This document shows, one piece after another, positions 7,692-16,591 of a DNA stretch of 48,095 bases. The notes below the pieces were generated by a model. That model saw only the letters and a list, made by a program, of their open reading frames with translations. It was not told the origin of the DNA and did not search any database. The translations under genes were made by a program, and so were the position numbers. Positions within the stretch are counted from its first letter, which is position 1, and each line of letters begins with the position of its first letter. Origin of the DNA: Streptomyces roseochromogenus subsp. oscitans DS 12.976 (lineage in GTDB: Bacteria > Actinomycetota > Actinomycetes > Streptomycetales > Streptomycetaceae); assembly GCF_000497445.1 (NCBI RefSeq), contig NZ_CM002285.1:1725144-1773238 (forward strand), written 5' to 3'.

Positions 7692-7725
7692 CTGCCCTCT
7701 GCCCTCTGCCCTCTGCCCTCTGCCT
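7692..7725. repeat. Heptamer tandem repeat (CTGCCCT)
   Basis: Four perfect copies of CTGCCCT and a partial fifth run from 7692 to 7725, about 75 bp before the ClC channel start. The surrounding 275-bp leader (7526-7800) otherwise holds the terminator at 7551 and nothing else I can identify. Such a short repeat is prone to slippage and could vary between strains. Confidence 0.85.
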
Positions 7726-7800
7726 CGACAGCGGAACCGGCGCACCGAGCCGCCCCGCCACGCCCTGTCCGCCTCTGTCCCTGCCTCTCACGGAGCCACC

Positions 7801-9690
7801 ATGCCGCCGCAGCCACAACAGACGTCCGCCAGGCCCCACACCCCGGCATCCGCCAGGCCCCACACCCACTCCCCCACCCGTCCCCGTCCGCCCGCGCTCA
7901 AGGTCCCCCACCTGGGCGACTTCCACACACCCCCGCGCGTCGTCGTGATCACGGCGCTGGCCATCCCCGTCGGCGCCGTCGCCGCACTGGTGGCCGCCGG
8001 TCTGCTGAAGCTGATCGCGCTGATCACCAACCTCGCCTTCCTCGGCCGCCTCGGTTTCGGCCCCGCCGTGCCCGCGGACACCCCGCACCGCTGGCTGCTG
8101 GCCCTGATGCCGGTGGCGGGCGGGCTGGTCATCGGGGTCATGGCCCGCTACGGCTCGGAGAAGATACGCGGCCACGGCATGCCCGAGGCGATCGAGTCGA
8201 TCCTCGTGGGCGGCAGCCGGGTGCAGCCGCGCGTCGCCGTGCTGAAGCCCGCGTCGGCCGCGATATCCATCGGCACCGGCGGGCCGTTCGGCGCGGAGGG
8301 CCCGATCATCATGACCGGCGGGGCCGTGGGCTCCCTGCTGGCCCAGTTCCTCAAGGTCACCACGGACGAGCGCAAGGCGCTGCTGGTGGCGGGTTCCGCC
8401 GCCGGTATGGCCGCGACCTTCAACGCGCCGCTCGCCTCCATCCTGCTCGCGGTCGAGCTGCTGCTCTTCGAGTGGCGGCCCCGCTCCTATCTGCCGGTCG
8501 CCGTCTCCGCCGTGACCGCCACCCTGGTGCGCGGCCCCCTGCTCGGCACCGACCCGCTCTTCGGCGGCGCACACGTGCCCGAACGTATCGGCCTGCCGTC
8601 CTACGGCCTGTGCGTGGTCGCGGGAGCCGCGGCCGGCCTGCTGGCCCTGGGCGCCACCTCGCTCGTCTACTGCTCCGAGGACCTGTTCTCCCGGCTGCGC
8701 ATCCACTGGATGTGGTGGCCCGCGATCGGCGGCGCGATCATCGGCGTGGGCGGCCTGCTCGAACCGCGCGCCCTGGGCGTCGGCTACGACGTGATCGACG
8801 TGCTGCTGACCGGCCATGCCACGGTCGGACTGATCGTCGGCATCCTGGTCGTGAAGACCCTGATCTGGGGTCTGTCGCTCGGCTCGGGCACCTCCGGCGG
8901 TGTCCTCGCGCCCATGTTCATGGTCGGCGGTGCGCTGGGCGCGGCCGAGGCCTTGGCCTTCCCGCATGTCAGTCCCGGCTTCTGGGCCCTGGTATCGCTG
9001 GCCGGGGTGCTGGGCGGTGTCATGCGTTCGCCGCTCACGGGCATCGTCTTCTGCCTGGAACTCACGCACGAGGTCAATGCCCTGATCCCCATGGTGATCA
9101 CCGCGTCGACCGCGTATCTGCTGTCGGTGGTCTTGCTGAAGCGGTCCGTGCTCACGGAGAAACTCGCCCGGCGCGGCCTGCATCTCACCCGCGAGTACTC
9201 CGTCGACCCGCTGGAGGTGCATCTCGTACGGCAGCTGGAGACGACCGCCGGGGTCACCTTCGCCGCCGACCGCGCCGCCGGCGAGGTCACCGCCCTGCTG
9301 CGCGCCGCGCACGAGACAGGCGACCCCGAGGGGCTGCTCGCCCAGCGTCTGTACCCGGTGCTGGATGCCGACGGCGGGCTGGCCGGTGTCGTCACGCGCG
9401 GCTCGCTGGTCCACGCCGATCCCGCCGACACCACCCCGCTCGCCGAGCTGGCCCGGCCGGCGGTCACGGCCCATGCCGACGAGACCCTGCGGACGCTCGC
9501 CAACCGCATGGCGCAGCACGAGGTGACGCGGCTGCTGGTGGTCACCCGCGAGCCGTGGCCGCGCGTCGAGGGCATCGTCAGCCTGCGGCATCTGCTGACC
9601 GCGCGCCGCATCGACCTGCATGAGGAGCATCACGCGGAGCGCGTCCTGACCCTGCGGGCCCGGCGCGCTCCGGCACCGGCCACCGGCTGA
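7801..9690 (+). CDS. ClC-family chloride channel/antiporter with CBS domains
   Basis: A 629-residue integral membrane protein for Cl- transport, either as a channel or a Cl-/H+ exchanger. Selectivity motifs are GTGGPFGAEGP (with the gating Glu), GSGTSGG and GVMRSPLTG; about ten or more hydrophobic helices span residues 35-460. The C-terminal 150 residues form a CBS pair (LYPVLDADGGLAGVVTRGSL and TRLLVVTREP...VEGIVSLRHLL), which binds nucleotides in related proteins. The first 40 residues are Pro/His-rich with a short duplication (SARPHT twice). The ATG at 7801 has only a weak GGAG upstream. The nitrate reductase operon follows, so a link to nitrate or proton balance is conceivable but unproven. 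Confidence 0.92.
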   Translation: MPPQPQQTSARPHTPASARPHTHSPTRPRPPALKVPHLGDFHTPPRVVVITALAIPVGAVAALVAAGLLKLIALITNLAFLGRLGFGPAVPADTPHRWLLALMPVAGGLVIGVMARYGSEKIRGHGMPEAIESILVGGSRVQPRVAVLKPASAAISIGTGGPFGAEGPIIMTGGAVGSLLAQFLKVTTDERKALLVAGSAAGMAATFNAPLASILLAVELLLFEWRPRSYLPVAVSAVTATLVRGPLLGTDPLFGGAHVPERIGLPSYGLCVVAGAAAGLLALGATSLVYCSEDLFSRLRIHWMWWPAIGGAIIGVGGLLEPRALGVGYDVIDVLLTGHATVGLIVGILVVKTLIWGLSLGSGTSGGVLAPMFMVGGALGAAEALAFPHVSPGFWALVSLAGVLGGVMRSPLTGIVFCLELTHEVNALIPMVITASTAYLLSVVLLKRSVLTEKLARRGLHLTREYSVDPLEVHLVRQLETTAGVTFAADRAAGEVTALLRAAHETGDPEGLLAQRLYPVLDADGGLAGVVTRGSLVHADPADTTPLAELARPAVTAHADETLRTLANRMAQHEVTRLLVVTREPWPRVEGIVSLRHLLTARRIDLHEEHHAERVLTLRARRAPAPATG

Positions 9691-9701
9691 AGATGGAGTG
9701 G

Positions 9702-9712
9702 GCAACTATTGC
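9702..9712. promoter_or_regulatory. Small inverted repeat upstream of narG
   Basis: GCAA-CTA-TTGC forms an 11-bp palindrome inside a locally AT-rich stretch (9691-9760), about 120 bp before the narG start. The TTGCA core resembles the halves of the palindrome at 7200-7216. This is the only AT-rich, operator-like part of the 143-bp gap, so the nar promoter probably lies here. No FNR-type site is evident. Confidence 0.4.
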
Positions 9713-9833
9713 AAAGGACAAGAAAAGCTCACGTCTAAGCACCATCAACAGTAAGTAGTCGCTCGACTCCGGAGCGCCACGCTGTCTCAAGGTGGGGGAA
9801 GCAGATCATCCTGCTTCGGAAGGAGTGGCCACG

Positions 9834-12800
9834 GTGGGACTGCGCGGTGCCCGGCGGGAAGCGGAACGAGCGGCGGCCTACACCGCCGATCAGCTGCTGC
9901 GGACCGGCGGGATACTGCGGCGGACCGCGACCACAGCGGATCTCAGAGCGGTCTTCCGCACCGACCAGGACGTCAACGACGCGCCGTACCGGGAGCGTTG
10001 GGCGCACGACCGGGTCGTGCGCTCCACGCACGGCGTGAACTGCACCGGCTCATGCTCGTGGAAGGTGTACGTCAAGGACGGTCTGATCACCTGGGAGACG
10101 CAGGAGACGGACTATCCCTCGACCGGACCCGACCGCCCCGAGTACGAGCCGCGGGGCTGCCCGCGCGGCGCCTCGTTCTCCTGGTACACCTACTCGCCCA
10201 CACGCGTCCGCTATCCCCATGTGCGAGGCGTACTGCTGGAGTTGTACCGCGAGGCCCGCGCCCGGCTCGGCGACCCGGTGGCCGCGTGGGCCGAGGTCAC
10301 CTCCGACCCGGTGAAGCGGCGGCGCTACCAGTCCGCGCGTGGCAAGGGCGGCCTGGTGCGGGTGAGCTGGCAGGAGGCGCTGGAGATCGCGGCGGCGGCG
10401 CACGTCCACACCATCGCCGCCCACGGTCCCGACCGTATCGCCGGGTTCTCCCCGATTCCGGCCATGTCGATGGCCTCCCATACGGTCGGCGCGCGCTTCA
10501 TGTCCCTGATCGGCGCGCCGATGCTGTCCTTCTACGACTGGTACGCCGACCTGCCGATCGCCTCGCCGCAGGTCTTCGGCGACCAGACGGACGTCCCCGA
10601 GTCCGGGGACTGGTGGGACGCCGCATATCTGCTGCTGTGGGGCTCCAATGTGCCGGTGACCCGGACGCCCGACGCGCACTGGATGACCGAGGCCCGCTAT
10701 CGGGGGCAGAAGGTCGTCGTGGTGTCGCCGGACTACTCGGACGCCGCCAGGTTCGGCGACGAGTGGCTGCACCCGCACCCGGGCACCGACGGCGCGCTGG
10801 CGATGTCCATGGGCCATGTGATCCTCACGGAGTTCTTCGTCCGGCGGCAGGTGCCGTACTTCACCGACTATGTGCGCCGCTTCACCGACCTGCCGTTCCT
10901 GGTCGAACTCGACGAGCGGGACGGGCTGTTCGTGCCGGGAAAGTTCGTCACCGCGGCCACGCTCGGGCTCGGCGGCACGGAGGACGGGGCGGACGGGGAG
11001 GAGGCCGCCTGGAAGCCGGTGCTGCTGGACACCGTCTCCGGCCGCCCGGTCGTCCCGAACGGCACACTGGGCGACCGCTGGTCCAAGCGCGGGGAGGGCC
11101 GCTGGAACCTGGACCTCGGTGACCTCGATCCCCAACTCACCTTGTACGGCCCGGAGTCGAAGGCCGTCTCCGTGCTGCTGCCCCGCTTCGACGGGGAGCC
11201 GCCCGCGGTGCGCGGGGTTCCGGTGCGCGAGCTGGCCGGGCGCCGGGTCACCACCGTGTTCGACCTGCTCCTCGCCCAGTACGGCGTCGGCCGCGCGGGG
11301 CTGCCCGGCGCGTGGGCCACGGACTACACGGACGCCACGCAGCCGTACACGCCCGCCTGGCAGGAGGCGATCACCTCGGTCCCGGCCGCGGCGGCGGAGC
11401 GCCTGGCACGGGAGCTCGCGGACACGGCGGTCAGGAGCCGCGGCCGCTGCATGATCGTGATGGGCGCGGGCACCAACCACTGGTTCCACTCCGACACCAT
11501 CTACCGCGCCTTTCTCACCCTGCTGCTGCTCACCGGCTGCCAGGGCGTCAACGGCGGCGGCTGGGCGCACTACGTGGGCCAGGAGAAGGTGCGCCCGTAC
11601 GCCGGCTGGCAGCAACTCCAGTCGGCCGCGGACTGGGTACGGCCGTCGCGTCAGATGGCGGGGACGCCGTACTGGTACCTGCACACCGGCCAGTGGCGCT
11701 ACGACCCACACGGCGCCGACGCGCTCGCCTCGCCCACCGGGAAGGGCCTGTTCGCCGGGCGGCACACGGCCGACCTGGTGGCGCAGTCCATGCGGCTCGG
11801 CTGGATGCCCGCCGCACCCGCCTTCTCGGCCAACCCCCTGGACCTCGGCCGGGCCGTCCAGGACAGCGGGCACGAGCCGGACGAGTGGGTGGCCGCCCAA
11901 CTCGCCGCCGGAAAGCTGCGGTTCGCCTGCGAGGACCCGGACGATGCCGCCAACTGGCCGCGCGTGCTCACGGTCTGGCGGGCCAACCTGATCGGCTCCT
12001 CCGCCAAGGGCAACGAGTTCTTCCTGCGGCATCTGCTCGGCGCGAGCGACAACGCGCGAGCCGAGGAGGCTCCGCCCGGGTCCCGGCCACGCGATCTCGT
12101 CTGGCACGAGGACGCGCCGCGCGGCAAGCTCGACCTGCTGCTCGCGCTGGACTTCCGGATGACGTCGACCACCCTCATGGCCGACCTGGTGCTGCCGGCC
12201 GCCACCTGGTACGAGAAGCACGACCTGTCCAGCACCGACATGCACCCGTACGTGCACGCGTTCTCGCCCGCGATCAGCCCGCCGTGGGAGGCGCGGACCG
12301 ACTTCGAGATCTTCCACACACTGGCCGCGAGGTTCAGCGAACTCGCCGCGGGCCGGCTGGACGTGGCGTACGACCTGGTGGTGACCCCGCACGCGCACGA
12401 CACCCCGGGCGAGACCGCCCAGCCGGGCGGGGTCGTAGCCGACTGGCGCGACGGGCATCCGGTCCGACCGGGCCGCAATCTCCCGCACTTCACGGTGGTC
12501 GAGCGCGACTACACGGCCGTGGCGAACAAGCTCGCCGCCCTCGGGCCGCTCACCGAGGAACGCGGCATGTCCGTCAAGGGCATCACGGTACGGCCGGCGG
12601 CGGAGGCCCGCTGGCTGGCCGCGCGCTGCGGCACCGCCCGCTCCGGTCCCGCGCACGGGCGTCCGCTGCTCGATACCGATGTCAAGCTGTGCGAGGCGAT
12701 CCTCGCCCTGTCCGGGACGACCAACGGGCGGCTGGCCGCGGAGGGGTTCGAACGGCTCGCCGAACGCTGCGGCCCGGACAGCGGGTTCGAGGCGCTCGCC

Positions 12801-13526
12801 GAGGCCGTCCACGAGCGGCGGGTGGTCTTCTCCGACACTCAGGACCGGCCCGTCCAGGTCGGCACGAGTTTCGAGTGGTCCGGCAAGGAGGCCCCCGACC
12901 GGCGCTACTCCCCCTTCACGGTCAACACCGAACACCGCAAGCCCTGGCACACCCTGACAGGACGTCAGCACTTCTATCTGGACCACGACTGGATGGCCGA
13001 GCTGGGCGAGCAACTTCCCGTGTACCGGCCCCCGTTGGACCTCACACCGGCCCTTTCGGCCGGCGAGCGCGAGGTGGAGGTCCGCTATCTCACCCCGCAC
13101 TCCAAGTGGTCGATCCACTCCGAGTACCAGGAGAACCTGCTCATGCAGACCCTGGCCCGCGGCGGCCCGGTGATCTGGATGAGCGTCGCCGACGCGGAGG
13201 CGATCGGCGTGGCCGACAACGACTGGGTGGAGGCGGTCAACCCGAACGGGGTGGTGGTGGCCCGCGCGGTGGTCTCGCACCGGCTGCCGCCCGGCACGGT
13301 GTTCATGTACCACGTGCAGGAACGCCTGGTGAACGTGCCGCGCACGGAGGCCACCGGCCGGCGCGGCGGCGTCCACAACGCGCTCACCCGCGTCCTCGTG
13401 AAACCCACCCATCTCATCGGCGGATACGGCCAGTTGTCGTTCGCCCCCAACTACTACGGCCCCACCGGCAACCAGCGCGACGCCCGTACCGTGATCCGCC
13501 GCCGCGCCCAGGAGGTGCAGTACTGA
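9834..13526 (+). CDS. narG: Respiratory nitrate reductase alpha subunit
   Basis: The catalytic Mo-bisMGD subunit that reduces nitrate to nitrite at the cytoplasmic face of the membrane. About 1230 residues, as in the family. The FS0 cluster ligands His66, Cys70, Cys74 and Cys109 show exactly the E. coli spacing (49/53/57/92), and Asp239 in YADLP matches the Mo ligand Asp222. The GTG at 9834 is chosen since GGAAGGAG lies eight bases upstream; GTGs at 9825 and 9792 are poorer. It is the first gene of narGHJI. There is no twin-arginine signal, consistent with the cytoplasmic Nar type rather than Nap. Confidence 0.97.
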   Translation: MGLRGARREAERAAAYTADQLLRTGGILRRTATTADLRAVFRTDQDVNDAPYRERWAHDRVVRSTHGVNCTGSCSWKVYVKDGLITWETQETDYPSTGPDRPEYEPRGCPRGASFSWYTYSPTRVRYPHVRGVLLELYREARARLGDPVAAWAEVTSDPVKRRRYQSARGKGGLVRVSWQEALEIAAAAHVHTIAAHGPDRIAGFSPIPAMSMASHTVGARFMSLIGAPMLSFYDWYADLPIASPQVFGDQTDVPESGDWWDAAYLLLWGSNVPVTRTPDAHWMTEARYRGQKVVVVSPDYSDAARFGDEWLHPHPGTDGALAMSMGHVILTEFFVRRQVPYFTDYVRRFTDLPFLVELDERDGLFVPGKFVTAATLGLGGTEDGADGEEAAWKPVLLDTVSGRPVVPNGTLGDRWSKRGEGRWNLDLGDLDPQLTLYGPESKAVSVLLPRFDGEPPAVRGVPVRELAGRRVTTVFDLLLAQYGVGRAGLPGAWATDYTDATQPYTPAWQEAITSVPAAAAERLARELADTAVRSRGRCMIVMGAGTNHWFHSDTIYRAFLTLLLLTGCQGVNGGGWAHYVGQEKVRPYAGWQQLQSAADWVRPSRQMAGTPYWYLHTGQWRYDPHGADALASPTGKGLFAGRHTADLVAQSMRLGWMPAAPAFSANPLDLGRAVQDSGHEPDEWVAAQLAAGKLRFACEDPDDAANWPRVLTVWRANLIGSSAKGNEFFLRHLLGASDNARAEEAPPGSRPRDLVWHEDAPRGKLDLLLALDFRMTSTTLMADLVLPAATWYEKHDLSSTDMHPYVHAFSPAISPPWEARTDFEIFHTLAARFSELAAGRLDVAYDLVVTPHAHDTPGETAQPGGVVADWRDGHPVRPGRNLPHFTVVERDYTAVANKLAALGPLTEERGMSVKGITVRPAAEARWLAARCGTARSGPAHGRPLLDTDVKLCEAILALSGTTNGRLAAEGFERLAERCGPDSGFEALAEAVHERRVVFSDTQDRPVQVGTSFEWSGKEAPDRRYSPFTVNTEHRKPWHTLTGRQHFYLDHDWMAELGEQLPVYRPPLDLTPALSAGEREVEVRYLTPHSKWSIHSEYQENLLMQTLARGGPVIWMSVADAEAIGVADNDWVEAVNPNGVVVARAVVSHRLPPGTVFMYHVQERLVNVPRTEATGRRGGVHNALTRVLVKPTHLIGGYGQLSFAPNYYGPTGNQRDARTVIRRRAQEVQY

Positions 13527-13527
13527 C

Positions 13528-15138
13528 ATGCGCTGTATGGCACAGGTAGCGATGGTCATGAACCTCGACAAGTGCATCGGCTGCCATACCTGTTCGGTCA
13601 CCTGCAAACAGACCTGGACCAACCGCAGGGGCACCGAGTACGCGTGGTTCAACAACGTCGAGACCCGTCCCGGGCAGGGCTACCCCAGGCGGCACGAGGA
13701 CCAGGAGAAGTGGAAGGGCGGCTGGCGGCTGGACGCCAGGGGCCGCCTGGTCCCACGCGCCGGAGGCCGTGCCCGCCGCCTGGCCCGGCTGTTCGCCAAC
13801 CCCGAACTGCCCGCCCTGGACGACTACTACGAGCCCTGGACCTACGACTACGACACCCTGATCTCCGCCCCGCTCGGCGACGACCTGCCCACGGCCCGCC
13901 CCCGCTCACTGATCGACGGCCGCCCGACGGCCGTCACCGGCGGCCCAAACTGGGACGACGACCTGGGCGGCGGCCCGGACCACCTCGCCGGCGACCCGGT
14001 GCTGCAGCGGCTGAACGAGCGGGTCCGTCTGGAGTACGAGCAGGCGTTCATGTTTCATCTGCCGCGCATCTGCGAGCACTGTCTCCATCCGACATGCGTG
14101 GCGGTGTGTCCGTCCGGCGCGCTGTACAAGCGGATCGAGGACGGCATCGTGCTGGTCGACCAGGACCGCTGCCGGGGCTGGCGGATGTGCGTGAGCGGAT
14201 GCCCGTACAAGAAGGTGTACTTCAACCACGCCACCGGCAAGGCCGAGAAGTGCACCTTCTGCTATCCGCGCATCGAGGCGGGCGAGCCCACCGTGTGCTC
14301 GGAGACCTGCGTGGGCCGGCTGCGCTACCTCGGAGTGATGCTGTACGACGCCGACAAGGTGGGCGAGGCCGCTGCCGTGCCTGACGAACGCGACTTGTAC
14401 GAGGCCCAGTTGGGCTGCTTCCTCGACCCGGAAGATCCGGCGGTGGTACGGGCCGCCGAGGCGACCGGCATCCCGCACGACTGGATCACGGCGGCCCGCC
14501 GCTCCCCGGTCCGGGACCTCATCAGCACCTACCGGATCGCGCTCCCGCTGCACCCGGAGTACCGCACCCTGCCTATGGTCTGGTACGTGCCGCCGCTCTC
14601 CCCCGTCGTCGACGCGCTCACCCGCGACGGCCACGACGGCGAGGACCCGGCGGCCCTCTTCGGGGCGATCGACACTCTGCGCATCCCGCTCAGCTATCTC
14701 GCCGGGCTGTTCACCGCGGGCGACACCGCTCCCGTGGAGGCGGCCCTGTGCCGGCTCGCCGCGATGCGCGCCCATATGCGGCGCCTGAACCTCGGCGAGG
14801 ACCGCGACCCGGCGATCGCCCACGGCGTGGGGATGACCGAGTCCGGCCTGGAAGCGATGTACCGGCTGCTGGGCCTCGCCAAGTACGAGGAGCGGTACGT
14901 CGTCCCCACCGCGTACGCGGTCGGCGCCGGCTGCAACGGCGCGGCCGACGCGGGCTGCAGCCTGGAGCGGGTCGGGGGGCCGGGCATGTACGAGGCGGAG
15001 GCGTTTCACGGTGCCCTCGTGCCGGCGGCCGCCGGTGCGGGCTCCGGATCGCCGCGCGGTCGGGTCAATCTGCTCCAGTGGAACGGCCGTGGCCGCCCCC
15101 GGGGCCTGTTTCCCGAACGCGGGGGCGAGGCACGGTGA
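13528..15138 (+). CDS. narH: Respiratory nitrate reductase beta subunit
   Basis: The electron-transfer subunit with four iron-sulfur clusters linking NarI haem to NarG. In 536 residues four cysteine groups are seen: C16/C19/C22/C26, CEHCLHPTCVAVC, CRGWRMCVSGC and CTFCYPR...CSETC. The Trp in CRGWRMC replaces a Cys and gives the usual [3Fe-4S] cluster, so it is normal for NarH. The ATG at 13528 follows the narG stop by one base, with AGGAGG inside the narG end about 12 bases upstream, which implies translational coupling. Its last bases overlap narJ. Confidence 0.97.
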   Translation: MRCMAQVAMVMNLDKCIGCHTCSVTCKQTWTNRRGTEYAWFNNVETRPGQGYPRRHEDQEKWKGGWRLDARGRLVPRAGGRARRLARLFANPELPALDDYYEPWTYDYDTLISAPLGDDLPTARPRSLIDGRPTAVTGGPNWDDDLGGGPDHLAGDPVLQRLNERVRLEYEQAFMFHLPRICEHCLHPTCVAVCPSGALYKRIEDGIVLVDQDRCRGWRMCVSGCPYKKVYFNHATGKAEKCTFCYPRIEAGEPTVCSETCVGRLRYLGVMLYDADKVGEAAAVPDERDLYEAQLGCFLDPEDPAVVRAAEATGIPHDWITAARRSPVRDLISTYRIALPLHPEYRTLPMVWYVPPLSPVVDALTRDGHDGEDPAALFGAIDTLRIPLSYLAGLFTAGDTAPVEAALCRLAAMRAHMRRLNLGEDRDPAIAHGVGMTESGLEAMYRLLGLAKYEERYVVPTAYAVGAGCNGAADAGCSLERVGGPGMYEAEAFHGALVPAAAGAGSGSPRGRVNLLQWNGRGRPRGLFPERGGEAR

Positions 15139-15731
15139 GCCAGGTGCACCGGGTGGTCCACCAGGCCGCCGCTCTGCTCCTCGGCTACCCCGACGAGGAC
15201 TGGCCGGAGCGCCGGGCCCGGGTGACCGAGGCGCTGGCGTCCCTGCCGGCTCCCGAGACGCGGCCCCTGCTGGCCTTCTGCCGGGCCACGGCCGACGTCT
15301 CGCTGCTGGAGCTCGGGGCACGCTATGTCACCACCTTCGACCGCAGCCGCCGCCGTACCCTGCACCTGACGCACTACACCGACGGCGACACCCGTCGCCG
15401 GGGCGCCACCCTCGCCGCGCTCAAGGCCCGCTACCGGCGGCACGGCTGGGAGCCGGCCGACGGCGAACTGCCCGACCACCTGCCCGCGCTGCTGGAGTTC
15501 GCGGCGCGCTGCCCCGCACCGGGCCGGGCCCTGCTGCGGGAGCACAGCGGCGCCCTCGACCTGCTCGCCCGCGGCCTGGCCGCACACCACAGCCCCTACC
15601 TGGACGTGGTCCGCGCCGTCCGGGCCACCCTGCCGGCCACACCACCGGCCTCCCTCCCCGCACCAGACCGCCCGGCGCCCGTGCCGTACCCGCTGCCGCA
15701 CGCCCCGGGCGACGAAGGAGTCCGCCGCTGA
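15135..15731 (+). CDS. narJ: Nitrate reductase assembly chaperone
   Basis: NarJ is the dedicated chaperone that holds apo-NarGH while the Mo cofactor is inserted and before binding to NarI; it is not in the final enzyme. This copy has 198 residues, a normal size, with the helical LLLGYPDEDWPERR start and LLELGARYVTTFDRSRRRTLHLTHY segment typical of the family. The last 30 residues are Pro/Ala-rich and likely disordered. The start GTG overlaps the narH stop by four bases (GTGA), and its stop overlaps the narI start by one base (TGATG). Confidence 0.94.
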   Translation: MSQVHRVVHQAAALLLGYPDEDWPERRARVTEALASLPAPETRPLLAFCRATADVSLLELGARYVTTFDRSRRRTLHLTHYTDGDTRRRGATLAALKARYRRHGWEPADGELPDHLPALLEFAARCPAPGRALLREHSGALDLLARGLAAHHSPYLDVVRAVRATLPATPPASLPAPDRPAPVPYPLPHAPGDEGVRR

Positions 15732-16453
15732 TGACGCAGACGCATCTGCAGATCGCGCTGTGGGGCGTCCTGCCCTACCTCGCTCTGGCCGTGCTGGTCG
15801 CCGGCACCGCCTGGCGCTACCGCTACGACCGCTTCGGTTTCACCACTCGCTCCAGCCAGCTGCACGAGTCCCGGCTGCTGCGGATCGGCGCACCGCTCTT
15901 CCACTACGCCCTGTTCCTCGTCATCGGCGGCCATGTGACGGGCCTGCTGGTCCCGGAGTCGCTGACCCGGCGGCTGCGGATCAGCGAGGCCCAGTACCAC
16001 GCGGTCGCCCTGACCGTGGGCGGGGCGGCGGGCCTGGCGGCGGCCCTGGGCCTCGGCCTCCTGCTGTACCGACGGCTGCGGGTGCCCCCCGTACGCCGGG
16101 CGAGCAGCCGTAGCGACCGTCTGACCCTGCCACTGCTGGCGCTCGTGCTGCTCGCCGGCCTGACCGCCACCGCCTCCTCGGTGACCACCCCCCATAAGTA
16201 CTACGACTACCGGCTCGGGGTGGCTGTGTGGTTCCGCAGCCTGTTCACTCTCGACCCGGACGTCGGCGCGATGGCCCACGCGCCGCTCGTCTACCGGCTG
16301 CACGCCCTGCTCGCCCTGGCCCTGTTCGCCCTGTGGCCGTTCAGCCGCCTGGTGCACGCGTTCACCGTCCCGCTCGGTTACGTCGTCCGCCCGTACGTCG
16401 TCTACCGATCGCGGGGCGGCGCCGGTGCCCATGGCGCGGTCATGGACAGGTGA
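15731..16453 (+). CDS. narI: Respiratory nitrate reductase gamma subunit (cytochrome b)
   Basis: NarI anchors NarGH to the membrane, oxidises menaquinol and passes electrons through two b haems. The 240 residues contain five hydrophobic segments (about 8-28, 54-72, 88-112, 132-152, 185-208). Candidate haem His residues occur in APLFHYALFLVIGGHVTG and in VYRLHALLALALFALWPFSRLVHAF. The ATG at 15731 overlaps the narJ stop. The stop region is imperfectly repeated just downstream (see 16436-16515). No narK transporter or two-component system accompanies the operon. Confidence 0.95.
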   Translation: MTQTHLQIALWGVLPYLALAVLVAGTAWRYRYDRFGFTTRSSQLHESRLLRIGAPLFHYALFLVIGGHVTGLLVPESLTRRLRISEAQYHAVALTVGGAAGLAAALGLGLLLYRRLRVPPVRRASSRSDRLTLPLLALVLLAGLTATASSVTTPHKYYDYRLGVAVWFRSLFTLDPDVGAMAHAPLVYRLHALLALALFALWPFSRLVHAFTVPLGYVVRPYVVYRSRGGAGAHGAVMDR

Positions 16454-16515
16454 GGCGTTGATCGACGGGGGACGCGGTGATCGACGGGTGACGGCGGTTA
16501 TGGACCGGTGAGACG
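16436..16515 (+). repeat. Imperfect duplication of the narI stop region
   Basis: The 22 bases at 16436-16457, which include the last codons of narI and its stop, recur at 16494-16515 with 19 of 22 identical. Between them TGATCGACGGG occurs twice (16459-16469 and 16478-16488). The arrangement looks like nested local duplications of a small stretch and leaves a decoy coding end downstream of narI. Confidence 0.7.
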
Positions 16516-16591
16516 CATCGGCTTTGGCCCTGGTGACCGGACCATCCCGCCGGGCAAGGTGGTGATCCCGAACCCGAGGAGGCCACCGACC

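Noticed and set aside
7315..9690. A long open frame joining the zinc-ribbon region to the ClC gene as one 791-residue protein
   Set aside because: The zinc-ribbon protein is in another frame with its own stop and a strong hairpin, and homology to ClC begins only near 7900.
9834..13526. NarG as a periplasmic or DMSO-reductase-like enzyme
   Set aside because: The FS0 His/Cys spacing and Asp Mo ligand match NarG, and there is no twin-arginine signal.
10050..13655. A 1201-codon open frame antisense to narG
   Set aside because: No recognisable domains; it mirrors the codon bias of narG.
14182..14184. Missing Cys (Trp instead) in one NarH iron-sulfur motif
   Set aside because: The Trp is the normal residue in NarH and accounts for its [3Fe-4S] cluster.
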